The notes under the pieces were generated by a model that worked only from the letters and a program-made list of their open reading frames with translations, had not been told where the DNA came from and did not search any database. Positions 7,973 to 17,258 of a stretch of 33,044 nucleotides of DNA are shown here, in pieces. This DNA is from Rhodoferax sp. (lineage in GTDB: Bacteria; Pseudomonadota; Gammaproteobacteria; Burkholderiales; Burkholderiaceae_C), in NCBI GenBank assembly GCA_030685025.1, contig JAUXWC010000152.1, positions 1 to 33,044 of the forward strand, in the 5' to 3' direction. A program made the translations under genes and the position numbers. Position 1 is the first letter of the stretch. Each line of letters opens with the position of its first letter.

Positions 7973-9266
7973 TCTGCCCCCCACACAAATTGCGAAACGC
8001 AAGCAGATCATGGTTGGCGTCTCGATCCTGCTGGGTGTCGTCGGCCTGGCTTCGATCGGCGTGATCCTGACCGACAAGAGCGATTCAAAGTCTACCGTCA
8101 CACTCAAGAAAGACATCAAGACCAAGTCTTACATTGCCCCCGGTGAAAAGGTGGAGCCACAAGACGCCTGGCGCGGTGTCGCCGACGACCGGTTGACGGT
8201 GATGGAAAGCAACATGCGGCGGCTCGAAGCCGAGAACCGCATCCTCAGCGACCAATTGAAAGTCGGGAAGGGCGGGGCGGCAGCGGCGCCAGCCAAGTCG
8301 TCCGAGACCGCTACGACGAAGGCGCCCGAGGCAATGAGCGACGACGACCTCGACAAGCGCCTCAAAGAGTACGAGAAAACCGCCAAGGCGCCCGTTGGCT
8401 ACCCTCCCAGCACCCCGTCCAACCCCGTGGCGGGTGCGCAACCTCCATCCAGCATAAGGCCTGTGAGCGGTAGCGCTCCGGGCAAAGGCGCGACTCAGCA
8501 AGCTCCTGCGAACGGGATGCTCACCGTCAAGCTGCGGGCTGCGCCGACAAGCGCACAAGCCCACGCGGGCCCAGGCTCGCCACCGGCAACCGGGTCGACT
8601 GCCGGCGCAAAAGACAAGCAACCCAAGACGGTTGAGAGCTACTTTCCGAGCGGGATGTTTGGCCAGGCGGTGATCCTGTCGGGCCTGGATGCGCCCACCG
8701 GCGGCCAGGCACAACAAAATCCCCACCCGTTGTTGCTGCTGCTGAGTAATCCGGCGAACCTTCCCAACGGGCACCAGTACGACTGGCAACAGTGCCACAT
8801 CACCGCAGCTGGTTACGGCGACATCAGCAGCGAGCGCGCCTACATTCGCACCGAGTCGATTTCTTGCGTCTCCAAGGATGGCCGAGTTCTGGACGCCCCA
8901 CTCAAAGGCTATCTCTCGGGTGAGGACGGCAAAGCGGGGGTGCGGGGACGGCTGGTCTCCAAACAAGGGCAGGCCCTGGCCAATGCGCTGCTCGCCGGGG
9001 TGGTGTCGGGGATCGGATCGGGTATCGAAAAGTCCTCGACGGTTCAATCCGTGTCGCCCCTGGGCGCCACTAGCACGGTCAAACCCGGCGCGGAATTCAG
9101 AGCGGGGATGGCCGAGGGTGTCGGCAAAGGCCTGGACCGTCTGTCGACCTACTACATCCAGCTCGCCGAAAAACTCTTTCCCGTGATCGAGGTCGACGCG
9201 GGACGAGTCGTGGACGTGATCTTAACCAAGGGAGTCAGCTTTGATGTCGACGTATCACAGCAATAG
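7965..9266 (+). CDS. traB: TraB, envelope-spanning core protein (VirB10-like)
   Basis: A 433-residue protein bridging inner and outer membranes in the secretion channel. It has an N-terminal cytoplasmic stretch and one membrane helix (about 15-35). A predicted coiled coil follows (about 75-103, DDRLTVMESNMRRLEAENRIL), then a low-complexity Pro/Ala/Ser linker (about 105-220). The C-terminal beta-barrel domain is of VirB10 type, including SGLDAPTGG and LSNPANLPNG. It is somewhat shorter than F TraB (475), mainly in the linker. AAAGGG precedes the ATG, and the start overlaps the traK end. Confidence 0.93.
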   Translation: MSNLPPTQIAKRKQIMVGVSILLGVVGLASIGVILTDKSDSKSTVTLKKDIKTKSYIAPGEKVEPQDAWRGVADDRLTVMESNMRRLEAENRILSDQLKVGKGGAAAAPAKSSETATTKAPEAMSDDDLDKRLKEYEKTAKAPVGYPPSTPSNPVAGAQPPSSIRPVSGSAPGKGATQQAPANGMLTVKLRAAPTSAQAHAGPGSPPATGSTAGAKDKQPKTVESYFPSGMFGQAVILSGLDAPTGGQAQQNPHPLLLLLSNPANLPNGHQYDWQQCHITAAGYGDISSERAYIRTESISCVSKDGRVLDAPLKGYLSGEDGKAGVRGRLVSKQGQALANALLAGVVSGIGSGIEKSSTVQSVSPLGATSTVKPGAEFRAGMAEGVGKGLDRLSTYYIQLAEKLFPVIEVDAGRVVDVILTKGVSFDVDVSQQ

Positions 9267-10080
9267 CGCGCGCGCAAGCAAGTTGGTCCTCACGGCGGGG
9301 ATCCTTTTCGCGTCGCTGGCATTCGCGCAAACCACGGCCAAGCCAGGGCAGGGCGCCTCTGCCGAGCAAGCAGTAGATCCGCAGACGGTGGCCATTCGCC
9401 TGGCGCTGCAAAAGCGCTATCCCAATACCAAATTCGGCGCGATCGAACGCACACCAATGGCCGGGATTTGGGAGGTCTGGATGGGCGCGAACGTGGCCTA
9501 CATCACCGACGACGCCCGGCACTTCATCTTTGGGCACCTGTACGACATGGAAAAGCAGATGGACCTCACCGCCAGCAAAAAGGCGGGGATCTCCAACGCA
9601 CAGGCAAGCGAACCAAGCGCCACGGTGAAGTTTGCCGATCTACCGTTGCAAGACGCCATCAAAACTGTGCGCGGCAATGGTGCGCGCAAGTTGGCCGTCT
9701 TCTCCGACGTCGACTGCGGCTATTGTCAACAGCTCGAAGCCGAACTGGCCAAGCTCGACAACGTCACGGTCTACACCTTCCTGTTTCCTTTGGCCTCGCT
9801 GCACCCGCAGGCAGTCGCGAAGTCAACCGCGATTTGGTGCGCCAACAATCCGGCCGAAGCATGGGCCACTGCAATGAGTACCGGCTCGGTCCCCAACTCG
9901 GACAACCGCTGTCGAACCCCCATCGAAGCCAACATAGCCCTCGCGCAGCGCGCGGGCATTCAAGGCACACCCTTCATTTTCTTCGAGAACGGCATGCGCT
10001 CCGCTGGCGCGCTTGATGTTGCAGGCCTTGAACGGCGCCTGGTGCCCGTGACCCAACAGAGCACTGGAGGCACCCAATGA
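9244..10080 (+). CDS. dsbC: DsbC-like periplasmic disulfide isomerase
   Basis: A 278-residue exported thiol-disulfide oxidoreductase. A signal peptide (about 13-29) is followed by a small dimerisation-like domain and then a thioredoxin fold. The active site is Cys158-Gly-Tyr-Cys161 (DVDCGYCQQLE), the same CGYC as DsbC. A cis-Pro loop GTPFIFF and a second cysteine pair (WCAN...NRC) follow. It probably isomerises disulfides in the cysteine-rich TraU and TraN proteins encoded downstream; dsbC genes are known in other F-type elements. I chose ATG 9244 over the adjacent TTG 9241. AGGGAG lies upstream, inside traB, which it overlaps by 23 bases. It ends in an ATGA overlap with traV. Confidence 0.88.
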   Translation: MSTYHSNSARASKLVLTAGILFASLAFAQTTAKPGQGASAEQAVDPQTVAIRLALQKRYPNTKFGAIERTPMAGIWEVWMGANVAYITDDARHFIFGHLYDMEKQMDLTASKKAGISNAQASEPSATVKFADLPLQDAIKTVRGNGARKLAVFSDVDCGYCQQLEAELAKLDNVTVYTFLFPLASLHPQAVAKSTAIWCANNPAEAWATAMSTGSVPNSDNRCRTPIEANIALAQRAGIQGTPFIFFENGMRSAGALDVAGLERRLVPVTQQSTGGTQ

Positions 10081-10613
10081 GATACCTCACGATCACAATT
10101 TTGGCGGCAAGCACAACTCTCGGGGCGTGCGGCTCCCTATCGGGCCTGCCAGACGCAACGGGCAGCTTTGGCTGCAAAGCACCGGACGGGGTGACGTGTT
10201 CGAGCGTGTCCGGTGTGTACGCCAATGCACGGAAGAACAATTTGCCTGGCCAGCGCAGTAAGACCGAAGGGGTGGTGCCGCCCACCAGGGCAGAGGCGAC
10301 ACCCCACACCCCAACTGCGCTGCCGGTGGCGCTGCCGGGAATGCCGATACGCAGCCAGGCCCGCACGGTGCGAATCTGGGTAGCGCCCTGGGTCGATTCC
10401 GAAGGCGATCTGAACGATCAAACGTTCGTGTACGTCACCACTGAGCAGGGCAAGTGGCTGATGGAACACAGCCGCGAGGCCACGGTGCGCAAGGTCTTCA
10501 CGAAACTGCGCCCTGCGTCCGTGAAGTCCAGTGCGACGGCCAGCGCCGTCACGGCGACGATGCCCACAGCCAATGAAGACGCGGAAACCCTTGCGAAGCA
10601 GTCCACCCAATGA
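10077..10613 (+). CDS. traV: TraV, outer-membrane core lipoprotein
   Basis: A 178-residue lipoprotein, the VirB7-like anchor of the TraK/TraB core complex. The lipobox LGAC places the lipidated Cys at 18. Two further cysteines in the mature part (FGCKAPDGVTCSSV) form the family signature and in F TraV contribute to its function. A Pro-rich middle and a C-terminal segment with RIWVAPWVDSEGDL complete it. Length matches F TraV (171). It overlaps its neighbours by ATGA at both ends. Confidence 0.9.
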   Translation: MRYLTITILAASTTLGACGSLSGLPDATGSFGCKAPDGVTCSSVSGVYANARKNNLPGQRSKTEGVVPPTRAEATPHTPTALPVALPGMPIRSQARTVRIWVAPWVDSEGDLNDQTFVYVTTEQGKWLMEHSREATVRKVFTKLRPASVKSSATASAVTATMPTANEDAETLAKQSTQ

Positions 10614-13216
10614 GCACCATTACCGCAACCGTCAAGGACATTGTGGGCTCCCTGTTTGGTCTCGGTGGTGGATCGTCGCAAGGGGAGAAGTATGAGCCAA
10701 CCCCGCTGCGGGCGATGCGCGAAATCACGAACACCGAATCGTTTTGCGCAATCCTGCCCTATACCGCGTTCATTGAAGCCGAGAGTCTGTTCGTTCTCGA
10801 TACCGGCGAGCGCGATAAGAAGGGCAAACAAGACGCGCTTGGATTCGCCATCGAGATTACCCCGCAAAGCGGGGCCACCGAGGAAATGATCCAGGTGCTG
10901 GTGCCGCTCATATCGTCAGCGCCGATCGGCTCCAACATCCAGATCAGTTTGTACGGCAGCTCACGCATCATCGACCAGCTGAAGGCGTCCGCTCTAATGC
11001 GAACCAGTCATCGCGAGGACGAGAACGACCAAGAACAGCGCAGCAACTCGATCTACCGGACGCTGGCCAGGCGGCGCATCAGCTACTACTTGCGAGGCTC
11101 GAAGACACCGCTGATCCCGCACCTGCCGATGTTAGTGCGCGACTTGCGCTGTGTGTTGACCTTCACACAAGGATGCGACCCTCGCAGCACGCGGGTGATT
11201 GAAGATCTGGTGCGCATGCGCGAAGGAATCCACGCCACTCTTAGGTCGGCGAACTTCAGTTGCTGGAACTGGACACCCAGCGACCTCATCAATTGGTGTC
11301 ACGGCCTGACCAATCCCGACAAGCTGTATACCAAGAGCACTCATTACCAGCGTGTCTACGACGAGGGGCGGCTGATTCGACACCAAATCGTCGAGCCAGA
11401 CACCATTTGTCGCCCCACAGACGACGGAAAGTCCTTGCGCTACGGGATGCCTGGCTCATCCAGCGAGGTTCACAGTCGTCTGTACACCATCACCGGCTAT
11501 CCAACCCAGTTTCCCCTTTGGGCAATGGGCAATCTCATTGGTGACTTCTATCAGAGTCAGCTCGGCTATCCCTGCCCGTTCGTCATCACCATGGGCGCCC
11601 ACATCCTTGAGCAAGCAAACAACAAGAGCACCGCTCAGCTCAAGGGCGCGCGCGCCACGACCAACGCGACGTCAAGCATGGCACGCTTCCTGCCGGAGTT
11701 CCAGGACAAGAAGATTGACTGGGACATCGTCAACAAGGCCTATGCCGATGGCTCGGGCGAGATCGACATGTACCACCAGATCCTGCTCATGGCGCGGCCC
11801 GATGACATTGACGGGGCGGAGACATCGGCCCGATCGATTTGGCGTGCGCGCGGATTCAACCTGGTCAGCCAGCAGTACCTGCAGGTGCCGGGCATTCTCA
11901 CTTCGCTGCCCATGGGCTTCACGCCCACCATGCACAAGTTCTACAAGCGTACCGGTGTGACACACCGCAAGGTACACGCCAACGCGATCAACATGGGTCC
12001 CTTGCTCGGTGAGTGGAAAGGCACCAGCACGCCGGTGCTGCTGCTGGTTGGCCGGCGCGGTCAGCTCATGGCCATCGACCTGTTTGACAACAAAGGGGGT
12101 AATTACAACTTTGCCGTCGCGGCGTCATCGGGTTCGGGCAAGTCGGTGCTGGCCAATGAGATTGCGGTCGGCTACCTGGGCGTTGGAGCGAAGGTCTTCA
12201 TCATTGATGTCGGTCGGTCATACGAGAAGTTGTGCCACTTGCTGGGCGGCACGTTCATCGAGTTCATTGACAAGCCGGACTGGCAAATCTGCATCAACCC
12301 TTTTGACAACATCGAAAACATCAACGAGGACATGGAGATCCTCAAGCCCCTGGTGGCGCAGATGTGCTCCCCTTCGGGCACCCTGACAGACCACGATCGC
12401 TCGTTGATAGAAATCGCCATCCGTGAGGTCTGGGACAAGCTGGGCAAGGCCATGACCGTCACTGACGTGGCGGAGGCACTCAAGGGAAGCGGCGAGCCGG
12501 TTGCGGTTCGCCTGGGTGCACAGCTCTTCCCGTACACCAAGAACGGCATGTACGGTCGCTACTTCGAGGGCAAATCCAACGTCGACTTCACCAACAACTT
12601 TGTCGTGCTGGAGCTGGAGGAACTGAAGTCGCGCAAGGACTTGCAAAGCGTGGTGCTGTTCATCATGATGTTTCGGATCACGCAAGCCATGTACCGTGAG
12701 GACCGTAGCCGCAAGAAGGTCTGCATCATCGATGAGGCATGGGACCTGATGGGCGGGGGAAATTCCGGCAAGTTCATCGAAGAGGGCTATCGCCGCGCGC
12801 GCAAGTACGGCGGCTCGTTTGGCACGCTGACCCAATCCATTGAGGATTACTACAAGACCCCCGCCAGTCAGGCCGCGCTCGACAACTCCGATTGGCTGTT
12901 CCTGCTCAAGCAGAAAAAGGAATCGATCGAGCAACTGTCACGCAGCGGCAAGCTGACGCTCGATGACAACATGAAGCGGGTGTTGACAAGCGTCAGGACC
13001 GAACAAGGGCTGTACTCGGAGATCTTCATCAACTCTCCCGCTGGCAATGGTGTAGGTCGGCTGATCGTTGATCCCTTCGCGCTGCTGCTCTACAGCTCGG
13101 CGCCGGACGACTGGAGTGCGATTCAGCACTATCAGCGTCTTGGCCAAAGCGTGACAGAGTCCATCAACTCGGTGCTGCGGGACAGGAATGTCGAGCTAGA
13201 CGAGGTGTCCGTATGA
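10610..13216 (+). CDS. traC: TraC, type IV secretion ATPase (VirB4-like)
   Basis: An 868-residue cytoplasmic ATPase that powers pilus assembly and secretion. The Walker A motif is GSGKS (508-512) and Walker B is VCIIDEAWDLM, with Asp708-Glu709. The N-terminal TraC domain includes YLRGSKTPLIPHLPMLVRDL, and downstream motifs such as RRARKYGGSFGTLTQS are typical of the VirB4/TraC family. Length is nearly that of F TraC (875). It starts in an ATGA overlap with traV and ends in one with trbI. All key residues are present. Confidence 0.96.
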   Translation: MSTITATVKDIVGSLFGLGGGSSQGEKYEPTPLRAMREITNTESFCAILPYTAFIEAESLFVLDTGERDKKGKQDALGFAIEITPQSGATEEMIQVLVPLISSAPIGSNIQISLYGSSRIIDQLKASALMRTSHREDENDQEQRSNSIYRTLARRRISYYLRGSKTPLIPHLPMLVRDLRCVLTFTQGCDPRSTRVIEDLVRMREGIHATLRSANFSCWNWTPSDLINWCHGLTNPDKLYTKSTHYQRVYDEGRLIRHQIVEPDTICRPTDDGKSLRYGMPGSSSEVHSRLYTITGYPTQFPLWAMGNLIGDFYQSQLGYPCPFVITMGAHILEQANNKSTAQLKGARATTNATSSMARFLPEFQDKKIDWDIVNKAYADGSGEIDMYHQILLMARPDDIDGAETSARSIWRARGFNLVSQQYLQVPGILTSLPMGFTPTMHKFYKRTGVTHRKVHANAINMGPLLGEWKGTSTPVLLLVGRRGQLMAIDLFDNKGGNYNFAVAASSGSGKSVLANEIAVGYLGVGAKVFIIDVGRSYEKLCHLLGGTFIEFIDKPDWQICINPFDNIENINEDMEILKPLVAQMCSPSGTLTDHDRSLIEIAIREVWDKLGKAMTVTDVAEALKGSGEPVAVRLGAQLFPYTKNGMYGRYFEGKSNVDFTNNFVVLELEELKSRKDLQSVVLFIMMFRITQAMYREDRSRKKVCIIDEAWDLMGGGNSGKFIEEGYRRARKYGGSFGTLTQSIEDYYKTPASQAALDNSDWLFLLKQKKESIEQLSRSGKLTLDDNMKRVLTSVRTEQGLYSEIFINSPAGNGVGRLIVDPFALLLYSSAPDDWSAIQHYQRLGQSVTESINSVLRDRNVELDEVSV

Positions 13217-13575
13217 CGACGCGTTCGGCTGTGATGCTGTGCCTGGTCGCCGCCACGTTGGCCTTCCTGATTGCGCTGCTTGTGCCCAGGTTGACCAATG
13301 GTCCTCGGGCAGCGCGCTACGCCGTGGTGGACTTGACCGGTGTTGTCGCCAGGGTTCAGGAAGAGAACGTTCGAACGATCACCTCGGCTAGCACGGGCGA
13401 AGCCGCCAAGAAGCAGGCCATGGAACGAGCCGCTGCGTTCGGGAACCAGGTCAACGCTGCGGTGGTGAACCTGAGTCAGGAGTGCGACTGCGTGATCCTG
13501 ATGCGTGAAGCGGTGATTGCCGGTGCGGTGGAGGATCTGACCCCTTTGCTGCTCGCCAAGCTGAACCTCAAGTAG
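13213..13575 (+). CDS. trbI: TrbI, F-type conjugal transfer protein
   Basis: A 120-residue protein with one N-terminal membrane helix (about 6-25) and a periplasmic helical region, matching the TrbI_Ftype family in length and in features such as YAVVDLTGVVARVQEE and CDCVILMREAV. In F it influences pilus outgrowth and retraction. It starts in the traC stop (ATGA) and lies between traC and the peptidase gene, in the F-like order. Confidence 0.85.
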   Translation: MTTRSAVMLCLVAATLAFLIALLVPRLTNGPRAARYAVVDLTGVVARVQEENVRTITSASTGEAAKKQAMERAAAFGNQVNAAVVNLSQECDCVILMREAVIAGAVEDLTPLLLAKLNLK

Positions 13576-13584
13576 GAGATGCCA

Positions 13585-14100
13585 ATGCGTGCGGTCTTTC
13601 ATCGCTGGTGGTTTGTTGTTGAGGTACTGGGAGGCCACGTCCACCGTCGCGGTCTGGTGTATTTGCTGGTCGGCGCCATCGGTATTTGGTTCCATACCAA
13701 CTACCGTTTCGGCGTCAACATCTCGGAGAGCCTGCCACACCGGTTCTTCCTGGTCGTGCTCGACGAAACACCTACCAAGGTAGGCGACTACGTGGCTTTT
13801 GAGTGGCAGCGGCATCAGTTCTACCGGCCAAGCAGTGTGTTCGTGAAGCGCGTAGGCGGCATGGCCGGGCAGACCGTGACCGTGCGCGAGCGCCGCGTGT
13901 TTGTGGACGGGCGTGATATGGGCTTGGCCAAGGTAGAGAGCAAACATGGAACGCCCTTGCCCGTGATCCATGGCGGCGTGATCCCACCTGGGCAGATCTA
14001 CGCGACAACGCCGCATGCTGACAGCCTGGACAGCCGCTACGAAACCACGGGCCTGGTCGTCGCCTCGCGTGTCATTGGAAAAGCTTATGCAATTTTCTAG
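13585..14100 (+). CDS. S26-family signal peptidase of the transfer system (TraF/TrhF-like)
   Basis: A 171-residue type I leader-peptidase-like protein with one N-terminal membrane helix (about 24-36). The catalytic serine is probably Ser49 in NISESLPHRF and the general base Lys88 in FVKRVGG, the usual Ser/Lys dyad spacing for S26 proteases such as RP4 TraF and SXT TrhF. It probably processes the pilin precursor or another transfer protein. I chose ATG 13585 rather than 13579 because AGGAG stands 6 bases before the second but directly touches the first. Its 3' end overlaps traW by 14 bases. The thioredoxin-like TraF further on is unrelated despite the shared name. Confidence 0.88.
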   Translation: MRAVFHRWWFVVEVLGGHVHRRGLVYLLVGAIGIWFHTNYRFGVNISESLPHRFFLVVLDETPTKVGDYVAFEWQRHQFYRPSSVFVKRVGGMAGQTVTVRERRVFVDGRDMGLAKVESKHGTPLPVIHGGVIPPGQIYATTPHADSLDSRYETTGLVVASRVIGKAYAIF

Positions 14101-14713
14101 GCAACTGCCGCTGGCACTGACGGCGTTGGCCCTGGCACTGCCGTGTCTTGGCGCGGACCTTGGGGTGATCGGCCCCACCTACCGGATTGCCGAGCCCGAC
14201 ATGCTCGAATGGATCGAGAACAAGGCGCGGGCCAAAGTGGAGAGCGGCGAAGCGCTCAAGTACATGCAAGAGAGAGCCGCCGCAATCAAGGACAAGCTGA
14301 CAAATCCGGTTGCCCTGACCACCGTCTCGAAGGCTCTCACCAACAGAACCAGCTACTACGACCCGACGTTTCAGGTGGAAGAAAACGTGTTGGACGAGAA
14401 GGGCGCCATCCTGGTGCCGGCGGGCACAACGATCAACCCACTCGACAAGATTGGCCTGTCCAGAACCTTGATCTTCTTCGACGCCCGCGATGCGAGCCAG
14501 GTGGCCTTCGCCAAGAAGTACATCGACAAGGTTGCCGGGCTGACCCAGCCCATCCTGGTCGGCGGCAGCTACTTCGACTTGATGAAGATCTGGAGCACGC
14601 CAGTCTACTTTGATCAACAAGGCAGCCTGGTGCGCAGGTTCGCCATTAAGCATGTGCCGGCCATCGTGCGGCAAGAAGGCAAGAGGCTTCGAATTGACGA
14701 AATCGCTTTGTAG
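14087..14713 (+). CDS. traW: TraW, F-type pilus assembly protein
   Basis: A 208-residue periplasmic protein of the TraW family. A clear signal peptide (LPLALTALALALPCLGA) follows the ATG at 14087. An upstream in-frame start at 14015 would add residues with no family likeness and was rejected. Conserved features include GPTYRIAEPDMLEWIE, the long helical stretch, and FFDARDASQVAFAKK. TraW works with TrbC and TraU in pilus assembly. Length equals F TraW (210). The start lies inside the S26 peptidase gene, and the end overlaps traU by about 20 bases. Confidence 0.92.
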   Translation: MQFSRQLPLALTALALALPCLGADLGVIGPTYRIAEPDMLEWIENKARAKVESGEALKYMQERAAAIKDKLTNPVALTTVSKALTNRTSYYDPTFQVEENVLDEKGAILVPAGTTINPLDKIGLSRTLIFFDARDASQVAFAKKYIDKVAGLTQPILVGGSYFDLMKIWSTPVYFDQQGSLVRRFAIKHVPAIVRQEGKRLRIDEIAL

Positions 14714-15755
14714 ACACCTGGCAACGTTGGCGGCGTTTGTGATGCTGACGTGCGTGGGACAGAGCGCGTCGGCGCAAGCAGCCGCCGCTGCGGCACCCAC
14801 CTGTACGGGCAAGTTCATGAACCCGATCACGGACGTGTGCTGGTCGTGCATGTTTCCCATCTCCATCGGCCCGGTGCCAATTCTGCAGATGGGGCAGGAG
14901 GACATCGAGAACGCCGTGCCGCCAATATGCATGTGTGGGATATTTCCATGGGGCAAGATCGGCGTGTCCATCGGTTTTTGGGAACCGGTGCGCCAAGTGG
15001 ATGTCACCCGGACTCCGTGGTGCTTTCCGTCGCTGGGCGGGATAAGCATCGGCTCCGGTTTTGACGCGCCGCGGCCGTCTGTGGGCGCTGGCTCCTTCGG
15101 GAGTCGAGCAACCAACAATACGTTGTACCAAGCGCATTGGTACACGAACCCGATTCTGGTTTGGCTGGAGGCGCTCGCCGACACGCCCTGTCTTGAAACC
15201 GGTAAATTTGACTTGGCCTATGTCTCGGAACTCGACCCGTCGTGGAACAACGATGAGTTGTCGATGATTCTCAGCCCGGACGTGTTTCTGTTCGCCAACC
15301 CCCTGGCCCAAGCGGCCTGCGCGGCTGACTGTGTGGCCGCCACGATAGGGTTCCCGATCCCGGCCATGCAGTGGTGCGCCGGGTGCCAAGGCTCGATGTA
15401 TCCGCTCAACGGTCATGTACAGACCCACGTCGGCGGCGTTCAGGCCTCATCACTCATCACCCAGCGCTACGCCATGAAGTTGCACCGGCAGTTTCTGTCG
15501 TGGGCGGGAAATGGCATCGCCGGCCTCTGTGGCCTGTACCCGATGCCGATTCTGGACAAGCGCATCTACAAGTATTCGATGCTGTACCCGGTTCCCCAAA
15601 ACAAGGGCCTCGACGGGCGCTGTTGCCAGCCATTGGGCCGAACCACTCATGTGTGGGGTGCAGCCAAGGAGTACCCCATCAAGGGCGAGGACTTCGCCTA
15701 CATGATGTACCGAAAGCGCAACTGCTGCCAGAAGATCATGGGGTTGATGAAATAA
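14694..15755 (+). CDS. traU: TraU, cysteine-rich F-type transfer protein (TTG start)
   Basis: A 353-residue exported protein of the TraU family, required for DNA transfer and pilus assembly. The family signature follows the signal peptide: GKFMNPITDVCWSCMFPISIG. Many cysteine pairs appear later (CAADC, CAGC, CCQP, NCCQK), consistent with several disulfides. The frame has no ATG giving a correct signal peptide. A TTG at 14694, with AGAGG 8 bases upstream, begins MTKSLCRHLATLAAFVML...SASA, a normal signal sequence, so I prefer it over the longer ORF from 14610. It overlaps traW by 20 bases. Length is close to F TraU (330). Confidence 0.9.
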   Translation: MTKSLCRHLATLAAFVMLTCVGQSASAQAAAAAAPTCTGKFMNPITDVCWSCMFPISIGPVPILQMGQEDIENAVPPICMCGIFPWGKIGVSIGFWEPVRQVDVTRTPWCFPSLGGISIGSGFDAPRPSVGAGSFGSRATNNTLYQAHWYTNPILVWLEALADTPCLETGKFDLAYVSELDPSWNNDELSMILSPDVFLFANPLAQAACAADCVAATIGFPIPAMQWCAGCQGSMYPLNGHVQTHVGGVQASSLITQRYAMKLHRQFLSWAGNGIAGLCGLYPMPILDKRIYKYSMLYPVPQNKGLDGRCCQPLGRTTHVWGAAKEYPIKGEDFAYMMYRKRNCCQKIMGLMK

Positions 15756-16447
15756 TGTCCACTCAACTTTCGCTCGCGGCAACACTGGTGCTGGCCCTGG
15801 CGGCCGGGGCAGCGCTGGGCGCACCTCCAACGATACCCAATGACGCAACGCTTGAACGAGCGGCCGCAACCGAGACCAAGCGGGCCAAGACCGCCATCGA
15901 CCAGGCCGCCCGGCAAGCACCCCTGCTCCAGCAGCGCATGCCCGACATCGTCAATCCCATGCCGACCACCAAAGCCGACCCCAGCGCTATCGCAGCCCGT
16001 TACGCCAACGTGGGCAAGCAAAGTGCACCGGCGACGCTGCTCATCATGGTGTCCTACTCGATGCCACCCGAAGCAATTGCACGGCTGGCATCCATGGCCA
16101 GCCAGGTCGGCGCCACCTTGGTGCTGCGTGGCATGGTGGACAACTCCATGGAGAAGACCGCTTCGGTGAGCGCTGAATTCATCAAGCGCTATCCAAACCT
16201 GCAGATCCAGATCGACCCGACCGTGTTTCGGCGCTTCGAGGTCACACAAGTCCCCACTTTCGTGCTGACGCGCAGCACCGGGGAGGACAAGAGCTGCACC
16301 AAAGGCTGCGATCCTGCCGACTCGTTCGTGAGCGTCGTGGGAGACGTGTCCCTGGACTACGCCCTGGAGTACATCACGCGCAATGGCGGCGACACGTTCG
16401 CGCCAATCGCCGAGCAGCAGCTCCAAAAGCTGAGGAGCAAACCGTGA
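15755..16447 (+). CDS. trbC: TrbC, F-type pilus assembly protein
   Basis: A 230-residue periplasmic protein of the TrbC_Ftype family. It has a signal peptide (about 5-22, AATLVLALAAGAALGA). A thioredoxin-like domain follows, with ATLLIMVSYSMPPEAIARLA and TQVPTFVLTR and without a CXXC active site; this matches the family. It partners TraW in pilus assembly. The ATG overlaps the traU stop by one base (TAATG). The much longer ORF from 15371 is only upstream read-through of the frame across traU and was not used. Confidence 0.9.
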   Translation: MSTQLSLAATLVLALAAGAALGAPPTIPNDATLERAAATETKRAKTAIDQAARQAPLLQQRMPDIVNPMPTTKADPSAIAARYANVGKQSAPATLLIMVSYSMPPEAIARLASMASQVGATLVLRGMVDNSMEKTASVSAEFIKRYPNLQIQIDPTVFRRFEVTQVPTFVLTRSTGEDKSCTKGCDPADSFVSVVGDVSLDYALEYITRNGGDTFAPIAEQQLQKLRSKP

Positions 16448-17250
16448 AGTCCGTTGCCCTTGCGTGTCTCGCCGCGCTGGCCAGCGGCCTGGTCATGGCG
16501 CAAACACTGGATCGGGACAAAGCCTTCAAAGAGGGTAAGGCGTACAAGAGCGCGACGCCCGCCATCGGCGCCGCGATCCCGACGACCCCACTTGAGACCA
16601 CCGTGCCGACCTACAAGTCGACCACGGCAGGAACGTTGACCCCGCTGTACGGCAAGGATGTCATCGGGCCTGGCAAGGACAAGGTTGTCGACTGCTCCAC
16701 TTATGTTCCGGGTACGGATGACTACGCCAATCAGGAGTGCAACGCGATCAACTTCAGCGTCAAGAACCCGTCCGCACGCCCCGTGGTCGTGATTGATCCC
16801 AAGACCGATCCCGTGGTGACTTCTGGCGAGATGATTGCGAAGTCACCCATGCCCTATACGGCCGGTATGGGCGGCTTGGCCGGCACCTACACCGCCTGCA
16901 GCTCGGTCACGACGACCACGCCGGGTATCTACGACACCGAGCGTTGTCAAGTTGGCCGCGAGGTTCAAGAGCAAAGCTGCTCGGTGCACCTGGTGCTCAC
17001 CTATACGTGGGCGTTGTATGTGGGCCAGTCCGGTGCCGAAACAAAGTACGGCGTCTGTCCGGCGCCGTGGGTGCGAGGCGACAAGATTGTCGTTGTCCCG
17101 CCGAAGACACCCGACGCCCCAGCCACCGTCGAAAGCTGTTTCGACGCGGATCTGAAGTTCAAGTCCAAGACCACGGTGCCAGTTTTCACAGACAGTCTTG
17201 ACTCGTCGGCCTGCGCTTGGCTGGACGCTGACGGCGCGATTCTCAAATGA
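16444..17250 (+). CDS. TraN-like mating-pair stabilisation protein, N-terminal unit
   Basis: A 268-residue exported, cysteine-containing protein that resembles the N-terminal half of TraN, the outer-membrane adhesin that stabilises mating pairs. Signal peptide: VALACLAALASGLVMA. At least eight cysteines are spread over the mature part (VDCSTY, NQECNA, TACSSV, ERCQVG, QSCSVH, GVCPAP, ESCFDA, SACAWL). The start is GTG (16444), which overlaps the trbC stop and has GAGGAG 7 bases upstream. The following gene carries the TraN C-terminal type of sequence with its own signal peptide, so TraN function seems to be divided between two secreted chains. The TraN relationship is inferred from position and cysteine pattern. 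Confidence 0.6.
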   Translation: MKSVALACLAALASGLVMAQTLDRDKAFKEGKAYKSATPAIGAAIPTTPLETTVPTYKSTTAGTLTPLYGKDVIGPGKDKVVDCSTYVPGTDDYANQECNAINFSVKNPSARPVVVIDPKTDPVVTSGEMIAKSPMPYTAGMGGLAGTYTACSSVTTTTPGIYDTERCQVGREVQEQSCSVHLVLTYTWALYVGQSGAETKYGVCPAPWVRGDKIVVVPPKTPDAPATVESCFDADLKFKSKTTVPVFTDSLDSSACAWLDADGAILK

Positions 17251-17258
17251 GGGGGCCT

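Noticed and set aside
8085-9047. Long minus-strand ORF opposite traB
   Set aside because: It is an Arg/Gly-rich antisense shadow of the GC-rich traB gene with no domain features.
12218-12934. Minus-strand ORF opposite the traC ATPase domain
   Set aside because: It shadows the Walker motif region of traC; its length is explained by codon bias in high-GC DNA.
14072-15184. 370-codon minus-strand ORF opposite traW/traU
   Set aside because: It overlaps two confidently assigned genes and its translation has no protein-family character.
15371-15754. Long 5' extension of the trbC frame
   Set aside because: It lies wholly within traU, has no family similarity, and would place the TrbC signal peptide inside the protein.
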